A program made the position numbers and the translations under genes. From Stenogyne calaminthoides (lineage: Eukaryota; Streptophyta; Magnoliopsida; Lamiales; Lamiaceae), in NCBI GenBank assembly GCA_037126765.1, contig JBBCBC010000037.1, positions 9,243,263 to 9,307,262 on the forward strand: a stretch of DNA of 64,000 nucleotides, given 5' to 3'. This document shows, one piece after another, positions 22,626 to 34,801 of this stretch. The notes beneath the pieces are model-generated. The model was not told where the DNA came from. It was given only the letters and a program-made list of their open reading frames with translations, and ran no database searches. Numbering within the stretch: position 1 is the stretch's first letter; each line of letters begins with the position of its first letter.

Positions 22626-24250
22626 TTTTCTATTTTGAAAGATTTTTAAAATTTTTTGAAAATTTATCAATCTCATAAATTTTCAAAAAAATAACTATAC
22701 AATATAATTAAAAAGTTACAAATCTAAAAAAATTTTAAACTGTGAATATATCATAGTTAAGAATTATTTTTTTAATGCAATTAATGCAATTACAGTTTCA
22801 GGCACACCAACTTAGAAATTTATTTTAAAGAAATGAAAACGCAAAATATTATTTAAAAGGAATATCCATATAATAGTATTAATTTTTAAAGTTGAATAAT
22901 AAATAAAAAATAATTTCTAGATTAAATTTTCTATTTTTTTTTTTTTAATTGTTTAAGGGTTAATTAAAAAAATAAATCACTATATTTTATATTACATTCA
23001 TTTGTAACACTTAACTATTATTTTTGAAAAAATTAAAAATCTATAACATAATAATTTTTTATTACATGGACTTTTTTTTTTTATTTTCCATCAACATATA
23101 TTTTCAATTTTTACAAAATTGAAAAAAGTCCATGTAAAAAAATTACAATATATTAAAACGTTTTAGTATATCAAAATTAAGAAAATAAGAAAATTTTTAA
23201 ATTAATACAACTTTTAATTTTTTACCTACGGAAAAAGTTTAAAAAAAAATGATTTCAGATTTAAAAGGCAAACACTAATTTATAGACATTTTAAATTTTG
23301 TAGAATCAAATTGATTCGAGGAGGAGAATTTTTTTAAAAAAAAAAAAAAATACATATTTCATTCCAATTTTTTTTTTTCTTTCAGTTTACAAATTTATTT
23401 TATGTATTAATCGTCAAATAAAATCGTTCGAATCTTTTTTTTGGAAATTTAAATTATAACTACAACTTCCTTTTATTAAAACAAAAACAAAATATTAAAA
23501 AGTTTAAATTTTTTTGTGAATTTAAATAAGCAGATGGATTATAAAAAAAAAAAAACTGCCAATAATTAATAAAAAAAATCGCGTGGATTTTTTTTTTTTT
23601 TTATTCTAGACTCATAAATATTTTTTAGTAAGTATTAGTAATTTAGATGGCAAAATGGTAAAAAATAAAAAAAAAAAAAAAAAAAACGTGCTAGTGAATA
23701 AAATAGTGTGAATTAATTGTATTCCCAATGTGTGAAAAAGTTTTGGTGCGAAAACAGACTTTTCCCACATTTCAAAAAATTATATTTTTCAAATTCCAAA
23801 TCTCCTACTTTTTTGACTTTTTTTTTTTTAATTTATTTATTTATACATATTTCATTCCACGTTACTTTTTTCTTTTTTTCCGTTTATAAAATTTCATTAC
23901 ACGTTAGTTTAAAATCGTTAATCGTTATTTTTTGCCGTTTTTAATAGATTTTAAATTTAAAAATATACAGTTATCCCTTTGTCACAATAAAACAAAACAA
24001 AATGATTCAAAAAATTGTCCATTTAAACTTAATAATAGTGTGATTATTTTTTATACGCTCGTCACAACATTACCCTCTTTCTTTATAGCACTTTTTTATA
24101 ATTTTGTCGGATGACTGTTAAATAATAATCCAAGTTATAAAAAAAAACAGAGAATGTGATGTTTTGTCTTTTACAAAAAAGAAAAATATTCCCAAAAATG
24201 AAAATAAAAAGTTACAAGACAAACCCAATAGGGCAATAAATCAGTAACAG
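22625..24250. other. AT-rich spacer with homopolymer runs
   Basis: Long A and T runs and no coding signal apart from the hairpin listed separately. Confidence 0.5.
23062..23137. repeat. Inverted repeat (hairpin)
   Basis: TTACATGGACTTTTTT at 23062-23077 is matched by its reverse complement AAAAAAGTCCATGTAA at 23122-23137, with a 44-base spacer. The arms are perfect over 16 bases and extend imperfectly outward through A/T runs. No gene is nearby, so a MITE remnant is more likely than an RNA gene. Confidence 0.65.
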
Positions 24251-24379
24251 CCCGACATAAGCGGTTTTCGAGATTCGAGTCATAGTAAACGAAAATAAAT
24301 TAAAAAAAAAAAAGGAAAAAGAAATAGGAGAGCCTATAGAATATAGATAGAAGAAAAGGTGAAATTGGGTGAAAAACAC

Positions 24380-25747
24380 AGTAAAACAAAAAACATCCGT
24401 TCCGTTAGAGAGAGAAAGTGAGTCGAGCTCACGTTTGTTGGTTGTAGCTGCTGCCGCTCAACCTGCTTCTCCTCCTCTATTTCTTTTCGAGATCTTGTCG
24501 CTCAGATCGGAAACACCAGGAAGGTGCAAAGAAAAACCCATTTGTGAGAATTCCTTTCCGTTTTTTTTTTCAATTTGTAGCTCTATATATATAATTAGCT
24601 CTATCTGTTTCTCAAGCAGTTCATGCACTTGTTTTGTGTGTGTTCGCTTCGATCTGCATGTTGTTTTTGAGTCTGTGATTAATCTGTTTCTCTGTGGCTG
24701 CTGCTGAATTTCTTCGCTCTCCTGCCGTTTTCCCGTTGTACATACAAGTTTGTGGTTTATTTTGGGAATTTTTTATTATCTTATGTTTGAATTTTGTTGA
24801 TAATCGTGTTGGTGAAATTAGGTTGAACAATTGGGGGATTTTTTAGCTTTTTTTCTTTGTTGATGTGTGCTGCATTCCTTAGTTACTTGAAAAATAAGTG
24901 GCCCCTCCTTTTTCTATGGGTTTTATTGTGATTTTAACTCTTGAATTGCTTGTGTGTGCTGCTATGGTTGGGTAATTAGGTTTTAGTTTCTAATTCCTGA
25001 TGCCTTTAGATAAAGTCTGGGAAGTGGTTTAATGCTTCCAACTGGCCCTCCTCTTCTTATTGGAGATTTTTGCAATTCCTCTTTTATGACTTCATTTTGT
25101 GGATTCTTAATTATAGGTGTTTAATGTTTGGCTTGAAAGGCCTTCAATCTAACTTTAGTTTCTGTGAAAAGGTATTTGGAATTGGATGAGACTGTGGTTT
25201 AAATTCTAAGGGCTTTCGGCAATTAGCTCAGCGTTAATTCTTTTAGAGAGAAATTTGAGTATTGAACGGCACATCCATCAATTCTTTTCTGTTTAATGTG
25301 GAAAATATATATTCAGTCAACAAAATTACATTTGAAAGTAGTGGATGATAGAGAACTAAAACACTTGAACATTGTCATGGGCTTTTTTTTCCCCTGTAGG
25401 CTTCAGTCATGATGGAAAAACCTTGATACACTTTGGTGTATTTTTCTCGATTGATTCTAATTCTGAATTGCTATATCATTTTTGTGATATAGCACATTCA
25501 TATTACAGTTCCAACTGAATTGGTGGCTACCTATCCATGAATGAATCTCTCTAAGTTTGTTGTTTTCCCTCCCTTTTCTCGTAAGCCACGCTGCTCCAAA
25601 CGTTGGAGTTCATAAATCATAATCATTAACTTGAATATCTTCTACTAATGTACTGACATGTTGGGGAACTAATGTCATTATCGGTCACTTGATACAGGCT
25701 ATTATCGTTCATCTTTTCTCTTGTTTATTATTAATATTATTATTTTA

Positions 25748-25802
<55 letters not shown>

Positions 25803-28200
25803 CATTATCATCATCATCATCATCATCATCTAAATAACCAGAATAGCATATTCACTTTTAGATTTTCAAAGCATTTCTTAGGATGCTTCAAGGCTACGAG
25901 CCATCTGATCAGTTATGCAACTTGTGCTTCTAATGAGGAACTTTTTTTTTTTTTTTTTATAACCATCTCAGGAGAAACAAGTATCGAAAGAATGTATTCT
26001 TGATGTCTTTGGCTTTATCTTTATGCAGGCAGATGGGAAGGGATGTTACAGTTTTTCGTACTGATAAAAAGTCCACCACGGTGAATGATAAATCCAACGT
26101 TGTCATTCGTACTGCTCCTAAAGCCTTACCAGAGAAATCTGAAATAAGTGATTGTGAGACTGACGATCATAATCTTATTGCTAGAATTCCTAATGAATTC
26201 ATTGAGAAACAAGATGTGCTAGGGGTGAAAAGCACCAACCACCAACCCGAGGAGAAAATCATCAAGGCTGAGGATCAGAAGTCAACCGACAAAAAAGTGA
26301 TCATGCCATCTTCTACTGATGGGACAATTGATGCAAATTCTTTTGGGTCAAGTAAATCTGGTTTAGAAGATGATAAACCAAACTCACATGCAAACCATGC
26401 TAATGGGGCTGGAGACAACGATTCTGAAATTCTGCCCAAGTCTAGTGATCATTCTCCTATGTCAGTAAAGAAATCACAGGTAAGCATGTGTGATTGTCTT
26501 TTAGCATTATATGTTATTATCAACTTCATCCAATTGATTCCTCGTGGAGGATGTTTGCATTTAAATTGAGTGGATTTGGGTTGAATATTCTGTATCCTAG
26601 TAATTTGGTATGGGTTAGAGTTCTCTGTAAAGTGTTAATAATTGGATGTCTGAGTTTGATTAAAGTCATTTTTTTTATAACTCTTGCATACAAATATTGA
26701 CCCCTCAGTTAGTTCCTTATATTGATGATAAGTTAACAAAAAAAATAAAATTAGCCATGTTAGCATGATGTTATAATATTAATTTTGTATAACTAATGAG
26801 AACTGCCTAATAGTTCTTAATTATAAGAAGGATATCTTAATTTTCTGCTGATAATGGCTGTATGTATTCCAGCCAAATTCACCTTTGCTGTCGAGGAAGC
26901 AGCTGCAGCCTCATTGCAAAAGCTATTACGATGAAGAAGATAATTGGTCCATGGCATCCTCGTATCCTCTTTCTATGTTCGCTATCTGCTTGTCGGTTTC
27001 TTTTCTGTGTGTGTGTGTGGGTTTCTTGCTTTTTTCGATGTTGTAGTAGTAGATCATCTCTTGAATTGTCCTTAGCGTTCATAGTACTGCAACCTCTGTT
27101 CGAACCAGAATTACAGTTCCCGTTGCTCCAAAATTTACTTGTGATAACCGTTTAGAGAGACGTAAGCAGGTACTCTAATCATGATGCTTAAATTAGATAG
27201 ATGTTGTACTCATCTTATTTCGTTTCCTTTCTTAATATTTTGTATCGATCTTCCTTTCATAGTTTTACACTAAGTTGGATGAGAAACACAAAGCCTTAGA
27301 GAAAGAGAAACTTGAATACCAGGCCAGAACCAAGGTTTGCCTTTCCTCGGTTACTATAATTATTTGATCTTTAGTACATGGTCCCTTGTCTTCCCTCCAA
27401 CATCACTCTAAATTTGAAAATATGACATTTCTCCTCTTTCTGGATCTGTAGGAAGAAGAACAAGCAGCTATAAGGCAAATGAGGAAAAGCATGACTTACA
27501 AAGCGAATCCAGTTCCCAACTTCTATCGTGAAGGTCCTCCACCAAAAGTCGAGCTTAAAAAGGTAACAGAGAATTTATTTTTCCACATAGGTTTGTGTAA
27601 CTGTCACGGTTTATCTAATTTATCTATGCATCTACAATTGATTCAAAATGCTTCTTTAAGCCCATATATTCAAAGGCCACAATGGATCCCATCTTGGATA
27701 AACGGTCTTGTAAGATGCTCTATTTAACATAGATTTGCACAAATACATGTGTGTGTGTGTGAATGTTAAGTTTGGATAGTAGATGGACCATAATGTTATT
27801 CACGAAGTGTAGCAAGATTTTAAACCTATAACAATCATAGCAAAAAAGCAACCACTTATTGACTAGATCCATTTATATGCAGTTGCCAGTCACTCGTGCC
27901 AAATCACCAAATCTAACGAGGAGGAAGAGCTGTGGTGATACATTCAAACCGTCTACTGAGGACAAGGGACTTTGTGGACGAACAACTCGTCACAGTGTAG
28001 GTGTTTACACACAAGGCAAACCCTCTCCTCTTCAGACAAAAGCCTCTCCTCTTCAGAAAAAAGCGTCGCCTATTACTCCAAAAAGTATGAACCAAAGTGA
28101 TGTGCGAATGTCAAATGGACCTAAGAATCGTCCTCAACAATCTAAAGAGACGACACCTATTAAAGAGCAGGGGAATGGAGATATCGCCATTGAATCTTGA
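24380..28200 (+). CDS. WDL: WVD2-like (WDL) TPX2-domain microtubule-associated protein
   Basis: Six coding exons: 26033-26479, 26873-26961, 27085-27169, 27263-27334, 27452-27562 and 27883-28200. All have GT-AG borders and join in frame to 373 residues ending at TGA. The first ATG lies four bases into an exon (MGRDVTVF); the upstream part from about 24380 looks like a 5' UTR exon (donor near 24521) followed by a 1.5-kb intron. Residues 1-149 are acidic/polar and low in structure. About 196-270 is the TPX2/KLEEK domain (FTCDNRLERRKQFYTKLDEK, then an EK-rich helix and ANPVPNFY). The tail (LPVTRAKSPNLTRRKSC) is typical of WAVE-DAMPENED2-like proteins and is followed by a Lys/Pro/Ser-rich end with a PSPLQ/ASPLQ repeat. 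WDL proteins bind cortical microtubules and affect cell elongation and organ handedness. Start coordinate includes the presumed 5' UTR. The gene appears intact. Confidence 0.9.
25736..25830. repeat. Compound microsatellite (TTA)n-(TTATCA)n-(TCA)n
   Basis: In the 5' UTR intron of the WDL gene a run of TTA units changes into alternating TTATCA units and then into TCA units. The stepwise change of unit suggests slippage after a point mutation spread through the array. It gives a chance ORF rich in Tyr and His that is not a gene. Confidence 0.95.
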
Positions 28201-28919
28201 ACTTAGTTTAGTTTTACCTTTGTCATGGATTTCAAGTTTCCTTATGATATCAAAATGGTCGTGCAAGGAAAACTTTCTTACCCAAAGTGATGTCAAAATT
28301 CTGAGATGTATATTTTGTGTAATTTATAATCTACTATGTTATTACATACAGGGGCTATCCTAGGACACATCTTGCTTGAAAGTGGTGTTATCCTACACAA
28401 CTGCCTGGTGATTTTTCTTTTAGGTTATGTGTTGTGATTTAAGGAATGCAGGATGTATTTGACTCTATACTAGTTTTGAACTAATTCTAATTTCTGTTGG
28501 GAGAGCTTTTAATATTGTAAATGTTTGCATAGCTTTTTTGTATTTTGGTTATTAGATTCGCGGCTCTAAACCTTTGTGTTTTATTATAGTCTGTTTTTTG
28601 TGAAATTTTGATCACATAGGAAGCAGGCATTGAAAAAATCGTACATATAAAAAGAGTATTCCATCTCAAAGTATCTTTCACCATAAGTTTGTGCATTGGA
28701 AGCATTGGAAATTAGAAAATAGATCCTTCAAAAAAAAAAATATATAAATCTCTTATTAAAGGGTGAACCTCCACTATTCCTATGGTGGCTTTTTTAATTT
28801 AGATTTTTACTTTTCATTATTCCTAATCTACTAATTGTGAACAGCCTCTTATTGATTATAGACACAATTTTTACTGCTGCAAAATATTTATGTAATAAAA
28901 GTTGTTTTGATATTTTCTC

Positions 28920-29360
28920 CCCAAATTATCTCACATATACCCTTGTTAGATAATATTCATGATCATTTTATTATGCCAACATTAACCTTAATTTATGATA
29001 ATTAAATATTTTTAGCAATAATTATTATTGGCTAGAAAAATTATTTACTCACTCAGCACATTGGTAGGAAATTAAAAATTTTATTGACCATGAAAAGTAG
29101 TCATTAAGGATATATATAAGATAATAAGGGGTGAAAATATAAAAAAAGTCTTGTATTATGTAAATAATATATAAAATTGGAATGAGTATAACATCTAGTT
29201 TTAATGGGAGGAAGTAATTTAGAATAAGAAATAAATAAAAATATACCCATGCACTATTAGAATATAAAAATTATGTTTGTAATTGAATTAATCAAACTAA
29301 TTAAATATATTAAATATTAAATTTTAATAATATAAAATTATTTTATGCGTTCTAGTATAT
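28920..29360. repeat. Dispersed AT-rich repeat, copy 2
   Basis: Matches the element around 3160-3420 in several ordered phrases (see that entry). It lies between the WDL 3' end and the promoter repeat of the oxidoreductase gene. No coding capacity. Confidence 0.4.
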
Positions 29361-29414
29361 AGAAGGCAGAATATCGTTAACAACAAAAATATTTTTTAAA
29401 AAAAAAAATTATGG

Positions 29415-29766
29415 CCAGCTAGCCCAGCCTAGTTAGCTATATAAATCATAACCAGGTAGCCCAGTCCAGCCCATTTGAAAACTATATATATCATATCCAG
29501 CTAGCCCAGCCCATTTTACAAAATTATTGCCAACTAACCCATCCCATGTGACAACTATTTAAATCATTGCCAGGCGCCAGCTAGCCCAGCCCATGTGAGA
29601 ACTATTTAAATCATTGTCAGCTAGCCCAGCCCATTAGACACCTATTTAAATCATTGCCAGCTGGCCCAGCCCATTAGACAACTATTTAAATCGTTGCCAG
29701 CTGGCCCAGCCCGTTTGACAACTATTTAAATCATGGCCAGCTAGCCCAGCCCATTTGACAACTATA
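29415..29766. repeat. Promoter minisatellite, nine ~40-bp units rich in site II (AGCCCA/TGGGCT) motifs
   Basis: Nine consecutive units, most close to CCAGCTAGCCCAGCCCA followed by TTTGACAACTATTTAAATCATTG. The first two and the fourth are the most diverged; copies 5-9 are near-identical at about 40 bp. At least eight units contain AGCCCA or GGCCCA, often overlapping as AGCCCAGCCCA. Read on the other strand these are TGGGCT/TGGGCC, the site II element bound by TCP factors in promoters of plant organelle and housekeeping genes. The array ends 183 bp upstream of the oxidoreductase ATG at 29949. It is both a tandem repeat and a candidate cis-regulatory array. Confidence 0.9.
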
Positions 29767-29948
29767 AAAAAAAAATTATTCGTATTATATTTTTATTCAC
29801 AATATTCCTACTCTTCATTAATTTTTATTCCGTAAAAAGCTCGCCCCAAATTAATTTATCCTTTTCAAAAATAACAGTAACATAATAACGGTGATGAAGC
29901 GGCGGGCAATTCGGTGATTCAAGAAAACAGTTTATCCAGAGAGAAGCC

Positions 29949-32900
29949 ATGACCTTAATATCTCGAACCATTACTTTCCCAATCACTCCTCCCAACTTCT
30001 TACCTTTTCTCCCAATAATCTCCCACAAACCCACAACACGAATCTACTGCACGAATGACGAAAACAGTACAGATTCACAAAGGAAACCGAAACCGGCCAT
30101 GAAACGGAACCCTAGGAAGAAGCCTTCTTATGGAGGGAGGCGTTCCGTTATCAAGAAGAGCTTCACACAAGAACAGGTGGAGTTCACGGCCCCAATTTCG
30201 AGTGACCCAGTTGTTGGAATTATTGGAGGCGGGATGTCTGGTCTTATGTGCGCTCTTTATTTGGAGAAAAGAGGCATCAAATCCACCGTATTCGACACGG
30301 TTCGTATTATCTTTTACCATTATCAGAAAACAGAAATTGATTTTGTCATAATTTCATGCTTTCTGCACTGATTTTATGCGCTCAATATAGCAGGTGAATT
30401 GAGTTTGCAGTACACAATTACCTTTTATCTATTAAAACGCTAAAACCCTCTTCGATTTGATTGGAAATACATTAGTTTCAACAAGTTAACTGTGCCCTTA
30501 TTGTGCTTATCTGAAATAGGGAATTCATGGGTTAGGTGGAAGAATGGGAACCAGAACAATTGATCCTGAGGGCCTAACATTTGACCATGCTGCACAGTTC
30601 TTCACAGTTAGTGATCCTACCTTTGCTGAGATGGTTAGTCTTTGGTCTAAAAACGGTCTTGTTCGTCAATCGCATGGCGCAATTGGAGAGCTCGAGGCTG
30701 GTGGGCGTTTCACTCCGTTTCCTCCTTCCCCTCCTAGATATATAGGTGTCAATGGGATGCGCCCTCTTGCTGACTCCATACTACCTGAGGTGAGCTGCAT
30801 ATCTTTAGGCTGTGTTTGCTTCATATTATTAGGATTAAAAGTGGCATAAAAATCACTAGTTTCTGTTGCATGATGTTTCTTAGTAATTTAGGCTGCATTT
30901 GCTTCATATAATTAGGATAAGGTGTGATAGGATTAAAAGTGGCATACGCTGAGATTTGACTATGTTATCCATTTGGTATTATATATTGAATGTTTGTTGA
31001 CCTGTTAGTTTGACCTGCCATGTAATGTATGGTATCTTATTTCCTTTTATATCTGTTTTACCATAACGATAGAAATCAAAATGTTTCAGACTTCTATGGT
31101 GAATGTGGTGCGCCCTTGCTGGGTTAGTAAGCTGGAGCCATATAATGGAAGATGGTACTTGAGCGAGAATGGGAAGCCTTGTGGAGACTTTGATGCAATT
31201 GTTATTGCACATAATGGTAAGTATCTTGGCTATTTGATGATTTAGTTACTTGTACTAATTCATATCTTTCTGGAGGAATATACAACTTTTTTGTTTCATA
31301 ATGCATCAATGAAGGTGCTTATAAATCTTGTGAATAATATTTTCCTCCCATCTATCTTTCTGTGTTTCAAACCAGGGAAATGTGCAAACCGGTTGCTAGC
31401 TTCATCAGGGTTACCACTTGTTGCTAGACAAATGAAGGTAGTCAACTGTTTCTGCGTATCTTAAATAGCTTCCTTAATCCTTCTTCACTCGTCTGATTTT
31501 GTTAATGCCGAACATCCCATGTAAACAGAGGCTGAATTTGAGTTCTATATGGGCCCTTATGGCAGCATTTGAGGATCCTCTTCATGTTCCGTCCTTTGAA
31601 TTGGCAACGCCCCTAGAAGGAGCTTTTGTCAAAGGAATTGATTCTCTATCATGGATGTCAAACAATACGACAAAACTTTTTGGTTCTGAAAGTGGTAAGC
31701 CTGATTGTTGGACCTTCTTCAGCACAGCAGCGTTTGGGAAGCAGTATAAAGTCCCTCAGGTCAGTGTAATAACTGGTATTTTTCCTACTCGTAAGGTTTA
31801 ATAGGAGTGTCAAAGTTAACCAAAATGATTTTTTTTGGGAAGTTATCTTTTCTAATCAAAGGTGGAGCAATATTTGGCGATGTAGCAGACTTGGTCAAAA
31901 TTAATATGATTGCGACAGAGAATTTTAATTGTGTTTGGTAGTCTGTATTTCTATATTAAGAAAAGCTGAAAAGGAGCATGGATGGAACATGCTGATAGAT
32001 TAAACTTTCTGAAAATTACTTGTGGATGAGTTTTTTTTTAATTGATGTTCATCAGGAAAGTATTCCTACTACAACCGGGGAAAAGGTAAAGGCGGCCATG
32101 CTTGAAGGTGTGGAGACTGCTTTAGGACTACCAAAAAAATCACTTGAAAGCCCTTTCTACAGTCGACTTCAATTATGGTATGCAATAATAATTTCTCTTG
32201 TGAATGTGCTTTTACTCCATGAATTTTAAAATTTCAGTTTCATGCCCTTTTCCTCGTCCGTTGCCTTCATACTTCTGATTTACTTTTTTGATATGTTCAT
32301 AAAAAAAATCACCTCTATTTTCAACTTTTACGCAATTTTTCGTTGAAAAGCATTTGTTAGAGATTTTTTCTGATTTCAATCTTTTGGCGAATTAACAGGG
32401 GTGCAGCTCTTCCCACAAATTCTCCTGGCGTTCCCTGCATCTTTGATGCGCGCGGAAGAGCTGGAATATGTGGTGATTGGCTTTTGGGATCAAGCTTAGA
32501 AGCTGCAGCCTTAAGTGGCATGGCTCTTGCTAATCATGCAAGTCTTTTTTTCCTCTCTTCCTATTTTTGAGTTTCTGCATGTCTAGTTCAGTACTAGGGA
32601 TCAAAGCTTGAAAATATGTTGCCTTTTTGGCTCTAATTATGATTTAGCTATCAAAACCTTTAACCAAAGTGATGAAAATTGTTCAATATAGAAAATAGAA
32701 GTCATTATATCTTGGATTCTAAATATATCTTTTTCGACAAATTAAATACTAATTTGTTAGGTGGCAAAAATGGAGTATAATGAGGCAATCCAACAGTATG
32801 AACAAATGCCCGTGCTCACACAGACACTATATATTGTAATTTGATGTAGGTCTGACTTTCATCCTGCAGATAGGTGATTACTTCCAAAGTGGTGGGACAT

Positions 32901-33034
32901 GTCCAGATGAGTTTGGTGTAGGTTTGCAGAACGAGTTTCAGCCCCTTGATGGACATGATATTGGTCAGTTTCCTGGATTGCAGGAATCCGAGAAGCAGAT
33001 AAATGAGGCGCATGGCTTGCAACTTACCACATGA
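29949..33034 (+). CDS. FAD/NAD(P)-binding oxidoreductase (renalase/amine-oxidase-like), probably organellar
   Basis: Eight exons join in frame to 488 residues: 29949-30299, 30520-30789, 31090-31216, 31376-31437, 31529-31759, 32056-32177, 32399-32537 and 32870-33034. Residues 1 to about 40 are rich in Ser, Thr and Pro with few acids, as in a chloroplast or mitochondrial transit peptide. A basic stretch follows. VVGIIGGGMSGL (about 88-99) is the dinucleotide-binding GxGxxG of the Rossmann fold; GIHGLGGRMGTR continues the FAD-binding motif. Near 411-431 the ICGDWLLGSSLEAAALSG segment is the C-terminal FAD-contact motif seen in amine oxidases and renalases. It resembles the Arabidopsis AT3G04650-type family (from memory), whose substrate is not known to me. 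The seventh intron uses a GC donor (GCAAGT at 32538), the only way to keep the frame. The promoter carries the site II minisatellite. Confidence 0.88.
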
Positions 33035-33039
33035 AGTGT

Positions 33040-34790
33040 CATCCACCTATCACGATTTCTTTCTGCAACCAACTTGGTAAGTTTTTGTTTTTAATATTTG
33101 TTGTCCTTGAGCCTATGATTTTCCATTTGTGGTTAACTTGTGTTTCAATCATGATTAGATTGAAGGTATAGTTCGTGTTAAAAAAGACACCAGAGAGAGT
33201 CAAAGGTGGTTGTAGCATTTGAAGAGCACCCTCTGCAATAGCAAATATGGTTTCTTTCCTCAATTTCCGCTTTTTGATCATGTAAATACCTACACCATAC
33301 GTAACCTATATTTTCCGCCCAAAATTTGAATCTTTTTCTTTTGCAACTGTAGGCCCAAAAAAGAAGAAAGAATTCCTGAATTCATTGAGTTCAGCAACTT
33401 CTTGGAGTTGTTTCTCGATAAAGTTCTTGCTTAGAATTTATGCACACATACTTTCCGCCGCATTTTTAAGTAAAAAATTGCAACGCAAGGCTTCAACTTG
33501 GGACGGGAGAAAGAGGAGATGCTGGTGTGCAAGGTAAATGTTGTAATGCTGGGATTTTAATGACTATTCGTATTTTTTAAAATGCATTTGGGTCCTTAAT
33601 ACTTTGATTTTCTTTTTAACCGGATCCTTCTACTTTACATATGTAGACATTAGGTCTATGTTCTTTTAATTATTGCAAGCATTTCAGAAGAAGACAGAAG
33701 CTTGCATGACATTTTAATTTATTGCGTTATTACTGAACAGCCAAAAAATATACTGTTTTCAGGGGGAAATATATGTAAAATTTTGTCACTGTAGCCAGTA
33801 TTTATATTATTTTAAAATGCACAAAAAGTTATATGACATGAGTCACATGACATTGGATCCTGAGGCTTAATATTTTTGTCTATTTATATTTTAAAAATAT
33901 CATAAAAATATGCAAGAGTAGAGTCACACATTTGATACGCAAGAGTCTTATGCTTTAAAATATAATCTTGATAACCTTAACCAAAACAACCATACCTTCA
34001 AAAATATATACATACAAGGTGGATTAATTGAATTTTAATAATATTTTAAGATGGTATTTGGGTCAGGAATTAGCCCTCAAATTACCCGATGTTGCGATAA
34101 GGAGTAAAGGATAATATTAGTGTAATTTTTTTTTTTTCTGGGAATTAACACCGTATATATTTGGACTAAATTTAGAGAGAATAAAAACAGGACTTATAAG
34201 TTCCTGGGGAAATAATCAACATCAGGCCCAAAGTCCAATAAAACAAAATTCAACGTCTAAAAAACTTTCACAAAATTTAAATCCTATATTTATTTCACCC
34301 TTCTTTGTACTGCAATTACTCGTATCAGATCATTTGATATTTTGAAAAAATAAGAATGATAAAAAACAGTTGTTTATGATACAACATAACATTTATTTTC
34401 TTTGTAAAAAAATCAACTATGTGATTTATATTTGGAAAAAGAAAAAAGTTAAGTTTGATATAAGTTCTTATTTTTGATTTTTATGTTTTATATTTAAATT
34501 TTTATTATTCTAATTTTTTTTTTTGAAAGGTATATTAACATTATTTTGATAGATATATAAAATGAAATCCCTGCTGAACGACATTGTAAAATAAAAACCA
34601 GAATTAGATCAAGGGTGCGATTTGAGAAACGCGTTAATTATGCAATTAAACCTTTGAGTCACGCACAATATATACATACACACATTCACAGTCACAGACC
34701 CATCTCGGCTACAATTTCATTTCCTCCATTAATCCTGACTCTCAATTCTGCAGGCAGCAGATCAATTTCATTTCCATCGATTTCGATTCT
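33040..34790. other. 3' region of the oxidoreductase and intergenic spacer
   Basis: The sequence after the stop codon up to about 33500 looks like 3' UTR, perhaps with a spliced extension (a GTAAGT at 33078). The rest is AT-rich spacer. Short CT-rich text near 34670-34800 is probably the 5' UTR of the next gene. Confidence 0.4.
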
Positions 34791-34801
34791 CCTTCTCCAT
34801 C

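Noticed and set aside
24369..24707. 112-codon frame at the start of the WDL locus
   Set aside because: It starts at GTG, not ATG, and lies in the presumed 5' UTR exon and intron; no domain.
25689..26003. 104-codon frame rich in Tyr and His
   Set aside because: It is a reading of the TTA/TCA microsatellite and a T run.
29415..29766. CRISPR-like repeat array
   Set aside because: The units are contiguous with no distinct spacers, and the context is a plant nuclear genome.
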